This document shows positions 7,736 to 15,287 of a DNA stretch of 64,000 nt, piece after piece. The notes under the pieces are model-generated. The model worked only from the letters and a program-made list of their open reading frames with translations. It did not search any database and was not told where the DNA came from. A program made the translations under genes and the position numbers. The first letter of the stretch is position 1, and each line of letters opens with the position of its first letter. The stretch is from the NCBI RefSeq assembly GCF_024722015.1, contig NZ_JANQBD010000028.1, positions 1-64,000 of the forward strand, given 5' to 3'. Source of the DNA: Paenibacillus radicis (ex Xue et al. 2023). GTDB taxonomy: Bacteria > Bacillota > Bacilli > Paenibacillales > NBRC-103111.

Positions 7736-8282
7736 ATGACAACCCTTCTTCTTTGATATTTGTAATATTTGATTATTTGAATATATTAAGAATAATAAAC
7801 CTGTGCATATAAAAAAACAATGCCCTTTTTGTAGACATTGATAAATATACTTTTTCTATTTTGTTTTGTTTGATCCTATGCTAAACTTTATAAGTTTCTG
7901 CTGAGCTAACAATAAAACGCATGATGAATATTTTGCTCGCACGAAAAGCGCTGCTAAAACACGAAGGCATCATCGTTGAGGCGATAGCGAATGGTTTAAC
8001 TGGAATTTCTGGAGCTAATACTCCCGTCAGAGCTTCGGTGAGGCGCTTAACTGGAAAAACTCCATTTATTACAAGAAAATATTGGGTAAAACGCATTAAA
8101 CGATGCAATTTGCTGGCCATTTTCCAGTTATTTGCAGAAAAAGGCCCTCGCGGCCGGGATTAACGGGAGGATTTCCCGCTAGTCAATCCTGCAGCGCAAG
8201 ACCAGCGTTGAACTACATTGGATGACATGCTGAGGGGAGCACCTAGCCGTAGCCGTGTACTATCATTAAGCTTTGATACATC
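7736..8282. other. 547-base spacer, no convincing gene
   Basis: Contains the SulP upstream region with an ArsR-type motif at 7774-7784 and a small CGGGA/TCCCG hairpin at 8164-8178. An 80-codon plus-strand frame at 7921-8163 has no ribosome binding site or family. Bases around 7940-7980 weakly resemble bases around 56580-56620 in the repeat-rich spacer. Confidence 0.5.
7774..7784 (-). promoter_or_regulatory. ArsR-type operator half-site before sulP
   Basis: The minus strand reads ATATTCAAATA followed by ATCAAATA. The same 11 bases occur at 8632-8642 and 8750-8760. CadC/SmtB-type operators typically contain ATATTCAAATA-like arms (established knowledge). Confidence 0.6.
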
Positions 8283-8615
8283 TCAATTTTCTGACACCCG
8301 CATACTTTCCAATAGAGAGATTGTTCCGACCAAGTGATTGTCAAAAATTTGTTTGGCTACCTGAAGCAAGTCTTTAACCAGGGGATCGCGCAAGCTGTAC
8401 ACTACGGATGTCCCTTCCTTACTGCCAAAGACGACATTTTTGTTTCTTAGAATCGATAGCTGCTGGGAAACGGCTGAACCTTCACTGCCGATAATGGTTT
8501 GGATCTCATTTACGTTTTTGCTGCCCTCGGAAAGCACTTCAAGTATACGAATTCTCATAGGATGGGCCAAGGCTTTAAAAAATTCCGCCTTAAATTGCTG
8601 GAGCTCAAGGTTCAT
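8283..8615 (-). CDS. ArsR-family winged-helix regulator lacking cysteines
   Basis: 110 residues, normal for ArsR/SmtB. The fold shows FKALAHPMRIRILEVL, then recognition-helix segment SAVSQQLSILRNKNVV and wing SKEGTSVVYSL. There is no cysteine, so the classic CxC or paired-cysteine metal or persulfide sites of ArsR, CadC and BigR are absent; only two histidines occur. What it senses is open. A start at 8657 would lack a ribosome binding site; AGGAGA spaced 8 bases from 8615 fixes the start. Its promoter and one ATATTCAAATA element lie in the 201-base divergent spacer shared with the Cys-rich gene, which suggests autoregulation and joint control. Confidence 0.82.
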   Translation of the reverse strand: MNLELQQFKAEFFKALAHPMRIRILEVLSEGSKNVNEIQTIIGSEGSAVSQQLSILRNKNVVFGSKEGTSVVYSLRDPLVKDLLQVAKQIFDNHLVGTISLLESMRVSEN

Positions 8616-8631
8616 AACGGATTCTCCTCGT

Positions 8632-8680
8632 ATATTCAAATATTTAGATATTATCATAACATAAAAAGCCTCTTGTTCAA
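8632..8680 (-). promoter_or_regulatory. Promoter of the arsR-like gene with operator
   Basis: On the minus strand TTGAAC (8675-8680), 16-base spacer, TATGAT (8653-8658). The motif ATATTCAAATA (plus strand 8632-8642) lies just downstream of the -10 box, where a bound repressor would block initiation. Confidence 0.55.
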
Positions 8681-8714
8681 GTAACTCCCAAGCATTAATA
8701 GATGTTCCTGTTGA

Positions 8715-8786
8715 TTGCAGTATTAATTGTATTGACTTATAATGCCTATATATTCAAATAACAAGATATATGAATGAAAAGATAAT
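8715..8786 (+). promoter_or_regulatory. Promoter of the Cys-rich gene with operator
   Basis: TTGCAG (8715-8720), 17-base spacer, TATAAT (8738-8743). ATATTCAAATA (8750-8760) follows 7 bases later and is part of a larger partial palindrome ending TATGAAT. Confidence 0.6.
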
Positions 8787-8816
8787 GAATGACAAATTTG
8801 TTTTTAAAGGTGAAAC

Positions 8817-9368
8817 ATGAAAATGGCAACAAAGGAACAAATTATAGAGCATGGACTCGGCTATTTAGGTGATGTTGGAATTGAAGCGGTTTGTCAGGTA
8901 TGTGTGCCTAATGGCGGGTCTTGCTGTAAAAGCTGTTCTTACTTGAGAGACCGAGTGGGCTGCCAATCACGTAACACCAGCTGTACGGCATGGCTGTGCG
9001 GCTTTCAGAAGTATATATTTTTTGAGCTCGGATTACTGGAGGCGTGGAACTTATTTTGGGAGCAAGTCCCAGGTCAGGACTACAGGCAAGACTTCACTCC
9101 AACTCAAGTGGTTGTTCCATTATGGCTGGATAAACCCGATCCACGAATTCGCAGCATAGTCGATGCATTTGCCCGTGATTTAGAAGAGCTGCGTATCCAC
9201 AAAAAAATAATGATTTCCCAATTCAATGATACATTAGAATCTTATATGATAAATAATTTACTTTACCCTGATTCTGAAATTGCTCGCCATGTATTAAAAA
9301 AGCAAAGAAATCACATGCTGGATTTCAAGCAATTTAGAATGGAGAAGGAAAACTATTATAGCCGTTGA
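8817..9368 (+). CDS. Cysteine-rich protein of unknown function
   Basis: 183 residues. All eight cysteines fall in the first 61 residues (26, 29, 36, 37, 40, 49, 56, 61), giving CxxC, CC and CxxC spacings that suggest an Fe-S cluster or zinc site; the rest is helical and charged without cysteine. No signal peptide or membrane segment. I do not recognise a named family. It is transcribed divergently from the ArsR-type gene and carries that regulator's putative operator, so it probably belongs to the same metal- or sulfur-linked response as the SulP transporter (inference). Start 8817 follows AAAGGTGA; the ATG at 8823 is an alternative. Confidence 0.7.
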   Translation: MKMATKEQIIEHGLGYLGDVGIEAVCQVCVPNGGSCCKSCSYLRDRVGCQSRNTSCTAWLCGFQKYIFFELGLLEAWNLFWEQVPGQDYRQDFTPTQVVVPLWLDKPDPRIRSIVDAFARDLEELRIHKKIMISQFNDTLESYMINNLLYPDSEIARHVLKKQRNHMLDFKQFRMEKENYYSR

Positions 9369-9398
9369 CAGCATAATTATGCGCAGGAGGTGGTCTGG

Positions 9399-9518
9399 TT
9401 GGGGATTGGTGGAACGATAGTTTTAGGTATAATTACGATAATCATCGTATGTGGATTGACATTTTGGGTGACTAAGAAAGCCTACTCACGCAAATGGGAA
9501 GAAGAAGACGAGGATTAA
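9399..9518 (+). CDS. Small single-pass membrane protein, 39 residues
   Basis: A TTG start (9399-9401) lies 6 bases after a strong AGGAGGTGG. The product has one membrane helix (GTIVLGIITIIIVCGLTFWV) followed by a KKAYSRKW juxtamembrane stretch and an acidic tail EEEDED. The gene ends in front of a good terminator. It lies 30 bases after the Cys-rich gene and may be co-transcribed. Function unknown; the organised N-helix/charged-C layout and ribosome binding site argue for a real gene. Confidence 0.6.
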   Translation: MGIGGTIVLGIITIIIVCGLTFWVTKKAYSRKWEEEDED

Positions 9519-9546
9519 GAAAACTAATAGTATATCCTCTTAAGAA

Positions 9547-9579
9547 GAAAGAAGCACACCGGGAGGTGTGCTTCTTTTA
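9547..9579. terminator. Bidirectional terminator
   Basis: GAAGCACACC (9551-9560), loop GGGA, GGTGTGCTTC (9565-9574), with A-run before and T-run after. It lies between the convergent small membrane gene and the Nudix gene. Confidence 0.8.
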
Positions 9580-9600
9580 ATTGAACGAGCAGATGCAGGC

Positions 9601-10035
9601 TTACCAATTTACACTTTCAAACCAAACTCCATCCTGCTGCTTATTCGTAAGCGCTTTGTGAATATAGGAGACCATAGGCTCCGGCAGCTCACTTAGCTTA
9701 AACCATTCCAGCTCCTGGCATTTATGCGGCTCGGCATTGACTAGCTGGCCTTTCCAGGAGCGTACTTTTAGAAAAAAGTCGATCCATTCGGAGCTCGTAT
9801 TTTTTCTGTGCATGACACCTATAACATCAACTTCAGCGGGATCGATGTCTACCCCGGCCTCCTCTTTGGCCTCACGTATGGCAGCTGCTTTGACCTCTTC
9901 ACCGCCATCCATTCGCCCTGCAACAACACTCCATTTACCATCTTCAAAGCCTGTGTTCTGTCTCTTTAATAGTAAAACTTCATCATTGCGGTAAAACAAC
10001 AGATGGACCGAACCGTATAAAATTGGGGTTCTCAA
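9601..10035 (-). CDS. Nudix hydrolase
   Basis: 144 residues with a perfect Nudix box: G40, E46, R54, E55, E58, E59, G61. The box binds the metal ions used to cleave X-linked nucleoside diphosphates. The N-terminal strand (SVHLLFYRNDEVLLLKRQ) is typical of the MutT/ADP-ribose-type branch; the substrate cannot be assigned. Single gene between convergent neighbours, with the terminator at 9547-9579 on its 3' side. Confidence 0.88.
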   Translation of the reverse strand: MRTPILYGSVHLLFYRNDEVLLLKRQNTGFEDGKWSVVAGRMDGGEEVKAAAIREAKEEAGVDIDPAEVDVIGVMHRKNTSSEWIDFFLKVRSWKGQLVNAEPHKCQELEWFKLSELPEPMVSYIHKALTNKQQDGVWFESVNW

Positions 10036-10118
10036 AAGTAGGCCTCCAGAATGAACGTTTATAATAGATGCGATTAATGATGAACCGGTGTAACTTTGTG
10101 TACCGATAAGAGTTAATA

Positions 10119-10640
10119 CTAGTAATAAGGTGAAATTAAGAGGTACACGATGACGCCAGTGCTGCTGACATAAAGCCAGATGGGCATCGTCCAGCGAGCA
10201 ATTCTGCGGTGGCGTTCTATTTGCATATTAAAGCCTCTTGTAACGGAAATCAAAGCGAGAGGGACATTGACAATGGCTAGCAGGACGTGAGTAATCAAGA
10301 TGAAATAGTAAATGTACTTAAGCGCAGTAGGGCCACCGAACAAGGTCGGCTCTGTCAAGTAATGATAGATCACATAGGAAACAAGAAACAGGGCGGTTGT
10401 AGTGAAGGCGCAAAGAATGAAATTTCGATGCATGGGGATGTTTTTACGTTTTATTGCGTACAGTGAGATCAGTAAGAATGAAAAGGTGAAGCCGTTAAAA
10501 ATAGCATTTAATAATGGGAAAATAGTGACGTCGAAGCCAAGGCTTCCTTGATATCCTGGCAGAAAAAATAATAAAGCGATAATTCCGACAAGCACTACTG
10601 AAAAAGTGGCGATAAGCGGCATAAAATTGCGTGATTTCAT
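10119..10640 (-). CDS. DUF420 membrane protein, YozB-like
   Basis: 173 residues with about five membrane helices. Conserved DUF420 features are visible: LNAIFNG near residue 45, an H in PMHRNF, YHYL near 112 and LITHVLLAI near 138 with later HRRIARW. In Bacillales these proteins are often found near cytochrome oxidase biogenesis genes, and the conserved histidines hint at heme or copper handling, but no oxidase gene is nearby here. Function uncertain. Confidence 0.8.
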   Translation of the reverse strand: MKSRNFMPLIATFSVVLVGIIALLFFLPGYQGSLGFDVTIFPLLNAIFNGFTFSFLLISLYAIKRKNIPMHRNFILCAFTTTALFLVSYVIYHYLTEPTLFGGPTALKYIYYFILITHVLLAIVNVPLALISVTRGFNMQIERHRRIARWTMPIWLYVSSTGVIVYLLISPYY

Positions 10641-10746
10641 TTCCTTCCCCCAATTGCGTGATTCACAGCTTCAAGCTGTCCTACTGTAATTATACGTAAT
10701 GAATGGCGGAAATCAATAAAGTACACAGTTCTGTAACTTTCCACGA

Positions 10747-10779
10747 GAAGAGACTGGCATCCTTTAATGCCAGCCTCTT
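10747..10779 (-). terminator. Terminator of the 57-residue gene
   Basis: AGAGACTGGCAT and ATGCCAGCCTCT pair with one bulge per side around a 6-base loop. It lies immediately downstream of the minus-strand small gene. Confidence 0.6.
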
Positions 10780-10786
10780 GCCTGAA

Positions 10787-10960
10787 TCATAGAGAGTCAG
10801 CTGTATTGATCGCGTGTTCCCAGCTAGGAAAGTAAAACAAAGCATTCTGCATTAGCTGTGGATGGGACTGTTTAACCTTCTTTTTATTCAAAGGCAGACC
10901 GTTAGACTTCAGTTGATGAATTTGTGCAAGCACATCATCTATGCCCATATTGGCTTCCAT
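10787..10960 (-). CDS. 57-residue protein resembling a homing-endonuclease-associated repeat
   Basis: Starts ATG (10958-10960) 6 bases after GGGAGA. The product has an N-terminal helix (DDVLAQIHQLKSNG), then PLNKKKVKQSHPQLMQNA and FYFPSWEHAI. This 'K..HP.L...A...F.SW..A' arrangement is the pattern of the small homing-endonuclease-associated repeat domain (PF18780 type), a helical probable DNA-binding unit. No nuclease domain is present. It has its own terminator. Family assignment is from memory of the pattern and needs a profile search. Confidence 0.65.
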   Translation of the reverse strand: MEANMGIDDVLAQIHQLKSNGLPLNKKKVKQSHPQLMQNALFYFPSWEHAINTADSL

Positions 10961-11113
10961 CGTTGTTCTCTCCCTTCTGTTCAGATTGGTAAGTATTCTT
11001 CCCTTATACTGGAAATATAATCATGAATTTGGTGGTAAGATCGATAAGCAAGCAGCGTTAAGAACAGAGTAGAACTCTAGAGCTCATGGCGAGCAAGCAG
11101 TTAGCCTCCGGAA

Positions 11114-11129
11114 ACAACTACATAGTTGT
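11114..11129. promoter_or_regulatory. 16-base palindrome upstream of the kinase operon
   Basis: ACAACTA-CA-TAGTTGT, perfect arms of 7. TAGTTG/CAACTA arms are common in MarR-family operators. No such regulator is adjacent. Confidence 0.4.
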
Positions 11130-11172
11130 CCCATTATGTAAAAAACTGTGATACCATTACAGAAATAAACGG

Positions 11173-11201
11173 CCGAATAAAAGCCTGTAGTGCTTATTCG
11201 G
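11173..11201 (+). promoter_or_regulatory. Leader hairpin before the histidine kinase
   Basis: CCGAATAA (11173-11180) and TTATTCGG (11194-11201), perfect arms of 8, 13 bases before the kinase ribosome binding site. No T run follows, so it is a leader structure or operator, not a terminator. Confidence 0.4.
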
Positions 11202-11226
11202 TAAGCTGCCGTCAGGGAAGTGTTGC

Positions 11227-12975
11227 ATGTTGCTGGCCAACCTCAATCGTCTATTTCTATCGCTTCGAATGAAATTTATGATCCTGTTCATGGCTCTGAT
11301 TACGATACCCTTTATAATCAGCGGCGCATTCACGTATACCAAGTATTCGGCTAATGTCGAACAGAATACGAAAAACTACACGCTGCAAATCGTCGATCAA
11401 ATCCGCATCAATCTGGACAGATATGTCAAAGAGATCGAGAGATTGACGTTATCCCCCCTCTATGATCCGAACGTCCTCGCCATTCTGAAGAACCACAGCA
11501 GCTCCTACCAAAAAGGAGTCTATTTGACTGCGGAGGAGCAGTTCAAGACCAATTTATTCATTTCCTCTATGGCATTTGACCGGTCTGAAATTGAAAGCAT
11601 TCTCATTTTTACGAATGATGGCAGCTTATTCAGCAATTCCGATACAAGCGTAACGAACTATTGGGAGCAGGAAACAAATAATTGGATGGAAAAAGCCGAC
11701 CTGGAAGACGGAGGACTAACGATCAATCCGCCTCATTCTGTTTCCTACTATACAACGGGGCCTAAAACGGTCGTATCGCTGTCGCGGCTAATCCGCGAAC
11801 CGTATACGCACAGTAAAATTGGCTTCATTAAGGTTGATCTTAAAGCGGAAGGCTTTGAAAAAATATTTTCCTCCGTTAACTTAGGCAATAACAGCAAGCT
11901 GTACATATACGATAAGGATAAAACACTGCTGCATCCACAGTCGACCATAACCGAGCCTGATGTGAACGATCCGAGATTTTTAAGCGCTTGGACCAAATCG
12001 AAATATACAGGGCTGCAAATATTAGGCCAAATCCCTCTCGGGGAGCTGAGGAAGGAAGCTAAGGAGATAACGAGCTATACGTTAATGATATCACTGACCT
12101 CGCTCGCGGTCGCTCTTATACTTGCCATCCTGTCTTCCGACCGATTGGTCAAGCCGATCCGTCATCTGCAGAGTAAAATGGAGCTGGTCAAGAAAGGCTT
12201 TTTCAAAGAGCGTGCTATCGTTGCGACCAATGATGAGATCGGGCAATTGACCGAGGTTTTTAACCGGATGGTGGGGGAGATCGACCGTCTTGTTCGTGAA
12301 GTATACGAAACGAAATTACGTGAGCGCGATGCGGAAATATCAGCACTGCAGAGCCAGATGAATCCCCATTTCCTCTACAATACGTTGGAATCGATCAATA
12401 TGATGGCTGTGCAGCACAATCATCTGGCTCTTTCGAATGTGGTCACCAATCTCGGCAAATTGCTGAGATATACGGTGGACAAAAATCAATCCGCCGTCTA
12501 TCTGCGCGATGAGGTAAGATTTGTTGAATCCTACTTGCAAATTCAGGCATTGCGATGTGGGGACAGCTTGCGAATGGAGATCTTTATCGATCCGTCGCTG
12601 CAATACGTGCTCGTTCTGAAACTCATTTTGCAGCCGCTTGTGGAGAACGTCATCGAGCATGGGATGGGCAGCGATCCGGTTACGATCCGAATAAGGGCGG
12701 CAACGGAAAACGACGATTTGATCCTCTCGGTTGAGGACGATGGCTTGGGGATTGATGTGCAAACGATGGAGCAGGTGCTGCGGCGTATTGATTATGCAGG
12801 GGAAGAGCATCCGGTGAAGCAGGAATTCGGTCAAAAAAGCAGCGGCTACGCGCTGCGTAACGTACACCAGCGAATACGGCTATTGTATGGTGAGCCTTAT
12901 GGAATTTTGCTAAAGAAAAATGCACATAAAGGAATGACCGTTTTTATTCGATTGCCATTCCAATGGGAGGAATAA
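11227..12975 (+). CDS. Sensor histidine kinase, YesM type
   Basis: 582 residues. Membrane segment about 15-37, extracytoplasmic sensor (Cache-like) about 38-275, second membrane segment about 281-300, HAMP about 301-356, then a His_kinase-type domain whose phosphoacceptor His381 sits in QMNPHFLYNTLES, and an ATPase domain with N box near 468-478 and VEDDGLGI near 503-510. YesM-class kinases sense extracellular carbohydrates or peptides and phosphorylate the AraC-type partner. That partner follows 2 bases after the stop, and a sugar transporter follows that, so this pair probably controls the uptake genes. Confidence 0.9.
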   Translation: MLLANLNRLFLSLRMKFMILFMALITIPFIISGAFTYTKYSANVEQNTKNYTLQIVDQIRINLDRYVKEIERLTLSPLYDPNVLAILKNHSSSYQKGVYLTAEEQFKTNLFISSMAFDRSEIESILIFTNDGSLFSNSDTSVTNYWEQETNNWMEKADLEDGGLTINPPHSVSYYTTGPKTVVSLSRLIREPYTHSKIGFIKVDLKAEGFEKIFSSVNLGNNSKLYIYDKDKTLLHPQSTITEPDVNDPRFLSAWTKSKYTGLQILGQIPLGELRKEAKEITSYTLMISLTSLAVALILAILSSDRLVKPIRHLQSKMELVKKGFFKERAIVATNDEIGQLTEVFNRMVGEIDRLVREVYETKLRERDAEISALQSQMNPHFLYNTLESINMMAVQHNHLALSNVVTNLGKLLRYTVDKNQSAVYLRDEVRFVESYLQIQALRCGDSLRMEIFIDPSLQYVLVLKLILQPLVENVIEHGMGSDPVTIRIRAATENDDLILSVEDDGLGIDVQTMEQVLRRIDYAGEEHPVKQEFGQKSSGYALRNVHQRIRLLYGEPYGILLKKNAHKGMTVFIRLPFQWEE

Positions 12976-12977
12976 CC

Positions 12978-13736
12978 ATGTACAAAGTTATACTTGTCGA
13001 GGATGAGGATCTGATCAGACAGGGCTTAAAGAAGCTGATTGAAGAAGTAATCGGCGGATTCATCGTGGTAAAAGAGGAGAAAAACGGCCGCCAAGCTCTT
13101 GAATCGATGAAAAGCATCCTGCCCGACTTAATTATTACAGACATACGGATGAAGGAAATGAACGGCATCGAGATGATCGAGCAGGTGCGGCATAATTTCC
13201 CCGATACTCCGATTTTGGTAATCAGCGGTTACGGAGATTTCGAATATGTGAAAAAAGCGCTTCGCTTCAAAGTTGAGGATTATTTGTTGAAGCCTGTCGA
13301 TAGAGTGGAGCTAACCCAATATTTAACCGGTCTTAAAGGAAGATTGGACAGCCGCAAAATGAGTGCGCTTCAAAGCCAATCCCATACAGCCGGGAATAGT
13401 GTGGAGGAGAATGAAAAGAAAATTATTCGCACAGTCAGAGAAATCATCCATTCCAACCTGGATCAGGATATCTCCCTCCAATTCATTGCCAACAAGGTTC
13501 ATATGAACCATCAATACTTATCCTCATTATTCAAGCTGGAAACAGGCCAGAACTTCGTGGATTATGTAATTCAATGCAGAATGGAGCGGGCCAAGCAGCT
13601 TTTGCAGGAGACGAATTTAAAGATTTACGAGGTCGCCAAGCTATCCGGGTACGAGAATGCCAAATATTTTATGACCGTGTTCAAACAGTTTGTAGGCGTA
13701 ACCCCCTCCGATTTCCGCGAAAACCAGGTTCGTTAG
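12978..13736 (+). CDS. Response regulator with AraC-type DNA-binding domain, YesN type
   Basis: 252 residues. Receiver domain 1-120 with acidic residues E8/D9, phosphoacceptor Asp55 (IITDIRM) and Lys105 (LLKPVD); AraC-type double helix-turn-helix in the last 100 residues, with LQFIANKVHMNHQYLSSLFK and YEVAKLSGYENAKYFMTVFK. The start chosen has GGAGG 8 bases upstream. Partner of the kinase directly before it and probable activator of the binding protein and permease genes after it. A cre-like site lies between this gene and the transporter. Confidence 0.9.
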   Translation: MYKVILVEDEDLIRQGLKKLIEEVIGGFIVVKEEKNGRQALESMKSILPDLIITDIRMKEMNGIEMIEQVRHNFPDTPILVISGYGDFEYVKKALRFKVEDYLLKPVDRVELTQYLTGLKGRLDSRKMSALQSQSHTAGNSVEENEKKIIRTVREIIHSNLDQDISLQFIANKVHMNHQYLSSLFKLETGQNFVDYVIQCRMERAKQLLQETNLKIYEVAKLSGYENAKYFMTVFKQFVGVTPSDFRENQVR

Positions 13737-13819
13737 CGAACGGAAAGACCTCGATTTTTTGAACCATAACTCGATTCATTTGGATTTCTCGAATGGATAT
13801 TTTTCTCTATCATTACATA

Positions 13820-13833
13820 TGTAAGCGCTTATC
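13820..13833 (+). promoter_or_regulatory. cre-like site (CcpA)
   Basis: TGTAAGCGCTTATC matches the catabolite-response consensus TGWAARCGYTWWCW in 12 of 14 positions. It lies 27 bases before the binding-protein start, fitting catabolite repression of a sugar uptake operon. Confidence 0.55.
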
Positions 13834-13859
13834 AAATGAGAAACGAAGGGGAATCAGGT

Positions 13860-15176
13860 ATGAAGAAAATGTTGTCTATGGCCGTGCTTTTCGTATCGGC
13901 AGTAAGCTTAATAATCGGGTGCTCGGCCACAAAGGACACACCCAAGGAAACGGCAGCGTCTCCCAAGCCAGCGGTTAAAGAAGACATTGTGCTCAAAGTC
14001 GGTATGTGGGGAGAAAACGATACGCGTAAGAAAATATTGGAGGAGTATGTCAAGAAGTTTACTGCCCAAAATCCTCATATAAAAGTCGAGTTTATGCTGG
14101 TTCCATTTGCCGATTATCAGCAAAAGCTGTCGATTATGGTTGCTTCCAAAACCGCGCCTGATCTGGTATGGATGTCGGATAAAATGATACCGCAGTTTAT
14201 CGAAGCGAAGCAATTGGCCGATATTTCCGACATTCAGAACGACAAGGCATATGATTTTAACGACAACATACCGTCAAGCTTTCAACGCCTGAAAAAGGAC
14301 GGCAAGCTGTATGGTGTACCTTTTCTAAATCCGCCTAAAGTTATCTTTTTTAATAAGACGTTATTTAAGGAAAAAGGACTAAAAACCCCACTCGAGCAGT
14401 ACAAGGAAGGAAATTGGACGTACGACGAATACCTAAAGTCAGCTAAAGCTATTACCGATTCATCCAAAGGCATTTATGGCAGCTTCTTAATTACCGCCAA
14501 TGGCTGGAAGGCTTGGGAGGATGCCTATCTGGATACGTTCTGGGCCTTTGGAGCGGATTTTATGAATGAGGAGAGCACCAAATTTACACTTAACACTCCT
14601 GAGGGTGAGAAGGCGCTTCAACTGATATCGGATATGATCTTTAAGGATCAAATCCATCCGAAGCCGGGGGATCAAATCACATTTGAAGGCGGAAAAATCG
14701 GCATGTCCCGGCAAAACTATGCGTACGTCAATACAGCCAGAAGCATCAAGGGCTTTGAATGGGATATTGCGCCGATGCCGAAAGGACCTAACAAGGATGC
14801 GCCTGCTGCAACCGGACTGGCCGCCTATTCCGTCATGCAGGATTCCAAATATAAGAAGGAAGCGCAGGATTTGTTGAAGTTTATGACAAGTAAAGAAGCG
14901 ATGACCGAGTTTGCCTTCATGTATGTGCCTAACCGCAGCTCTGTACTGGCATCTGATGCATTGACCAAGGGCTTCGAATCTCCGACGAAAGAAGCCATTA
15001 AAGCATCTCTGATCGATCCGATGAACGGCAAGCTTAGAGCGCAAAACGCACATAAGAACTGGCAGCAAATCGATGTGAAGGTTCAGACCGTTATCGACAT
15101 GCTGTATACGAAGACCTACCCGGTAAAAGAGGTGCTTAAGAAAATGGAAGACGAGGTAACGCCTCTCATGAAATAA
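13860..15176 (+). CDS. Sugar-binding lipoprotein of a CUT1 ABC transporter
   Basis: 438 residues. Signal peptide with lipobox ending at Cys21 (LIIGC), then a family-1 solute-binding fold; typical segments are FAEYQQKL-like LVPFADYQQKL, KDGKLYGVPF, and a C-terminal AQDLLKFMTSKEA. Extracytoplasmic, membrane-anchored. The two permeases follow after a 111-base spacer containing a hairpin; the two-component genes precede. No ATPase gene is present, as usual for Bacillales systems that share MsmX. The first frame ATG at 13836 is less likely than 13860, which gives a normal signal peptide. Sugar identity unknown. Confidence 0.88.
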   Translation: MKKMLSMAVLFVSAVSLIIGCSATKDTPKETAASPKPAVKEDIVLKVGMWGENDTRKKILEEYVKKFTAQNPHIKVEFMLVPFADYQQKLSIMVASKTAPDLVWMSDKMIPQFIEAKQLADISDIQNDKAYDFNDNIPSSFQRLKKDGKLYGVPFLNPPKVIFFNKTLFKEKGLKTPLEQYKEGNWTYDEYLKSAKAITDSSKGIYGSFLITANGWKAWEDAYLDTFWAFGADFMNEESTKFTLNTPEGEKALQLISDMIFKDQIHPKPGDQITFEGGKIGMSRQNYAYVNTARSIKGFEWDIAPMPKGPNKDAPAATGLAAYSVMQDSKYKKEAQDLLKFMTSKEAMTEFAFMYVPNRSSVLASDALTKGFESPTKEAIKASLIDPMNGKLRAQNAHKNWQQIDVKVQTVIDMLYTKTYPVKEVLKKMEDEVTPLMK

Positions 15177-15225
15177 ATGATTACAGAAGAATAAGCTTAA
15201 GGGTTTAAGTATAGATGTTTCGATT

Positions 15226-15245
15226 CGCCAAGCGAAAGCTTGGCG
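15226..15245 (+). promoter_or_regulatory. Intercistronic hairpin in the transporter operon
   Basis: CGCCAAGC-GAAA-GCTTGGCG, perfect 8-bp stem with a GNRA tetraloop, no T run. Position between binding-protein and permease genes fits an mRNA processing or stabilising element that keeps binding-protein levels higher. Confidence 0.55.
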
Positions 15246-15287
15246 ATATTTCTGAAACAAAAGTGAAGTGGAGGAAGGGACCTTACA

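Noticed and set aside
7921..8163. 80-codon plus-strand frame in the SulP-ArsR spacer
   Set aside because: No ribosome binding site or family; part of it weakly resembles repeat sequence near 56.6 kb.
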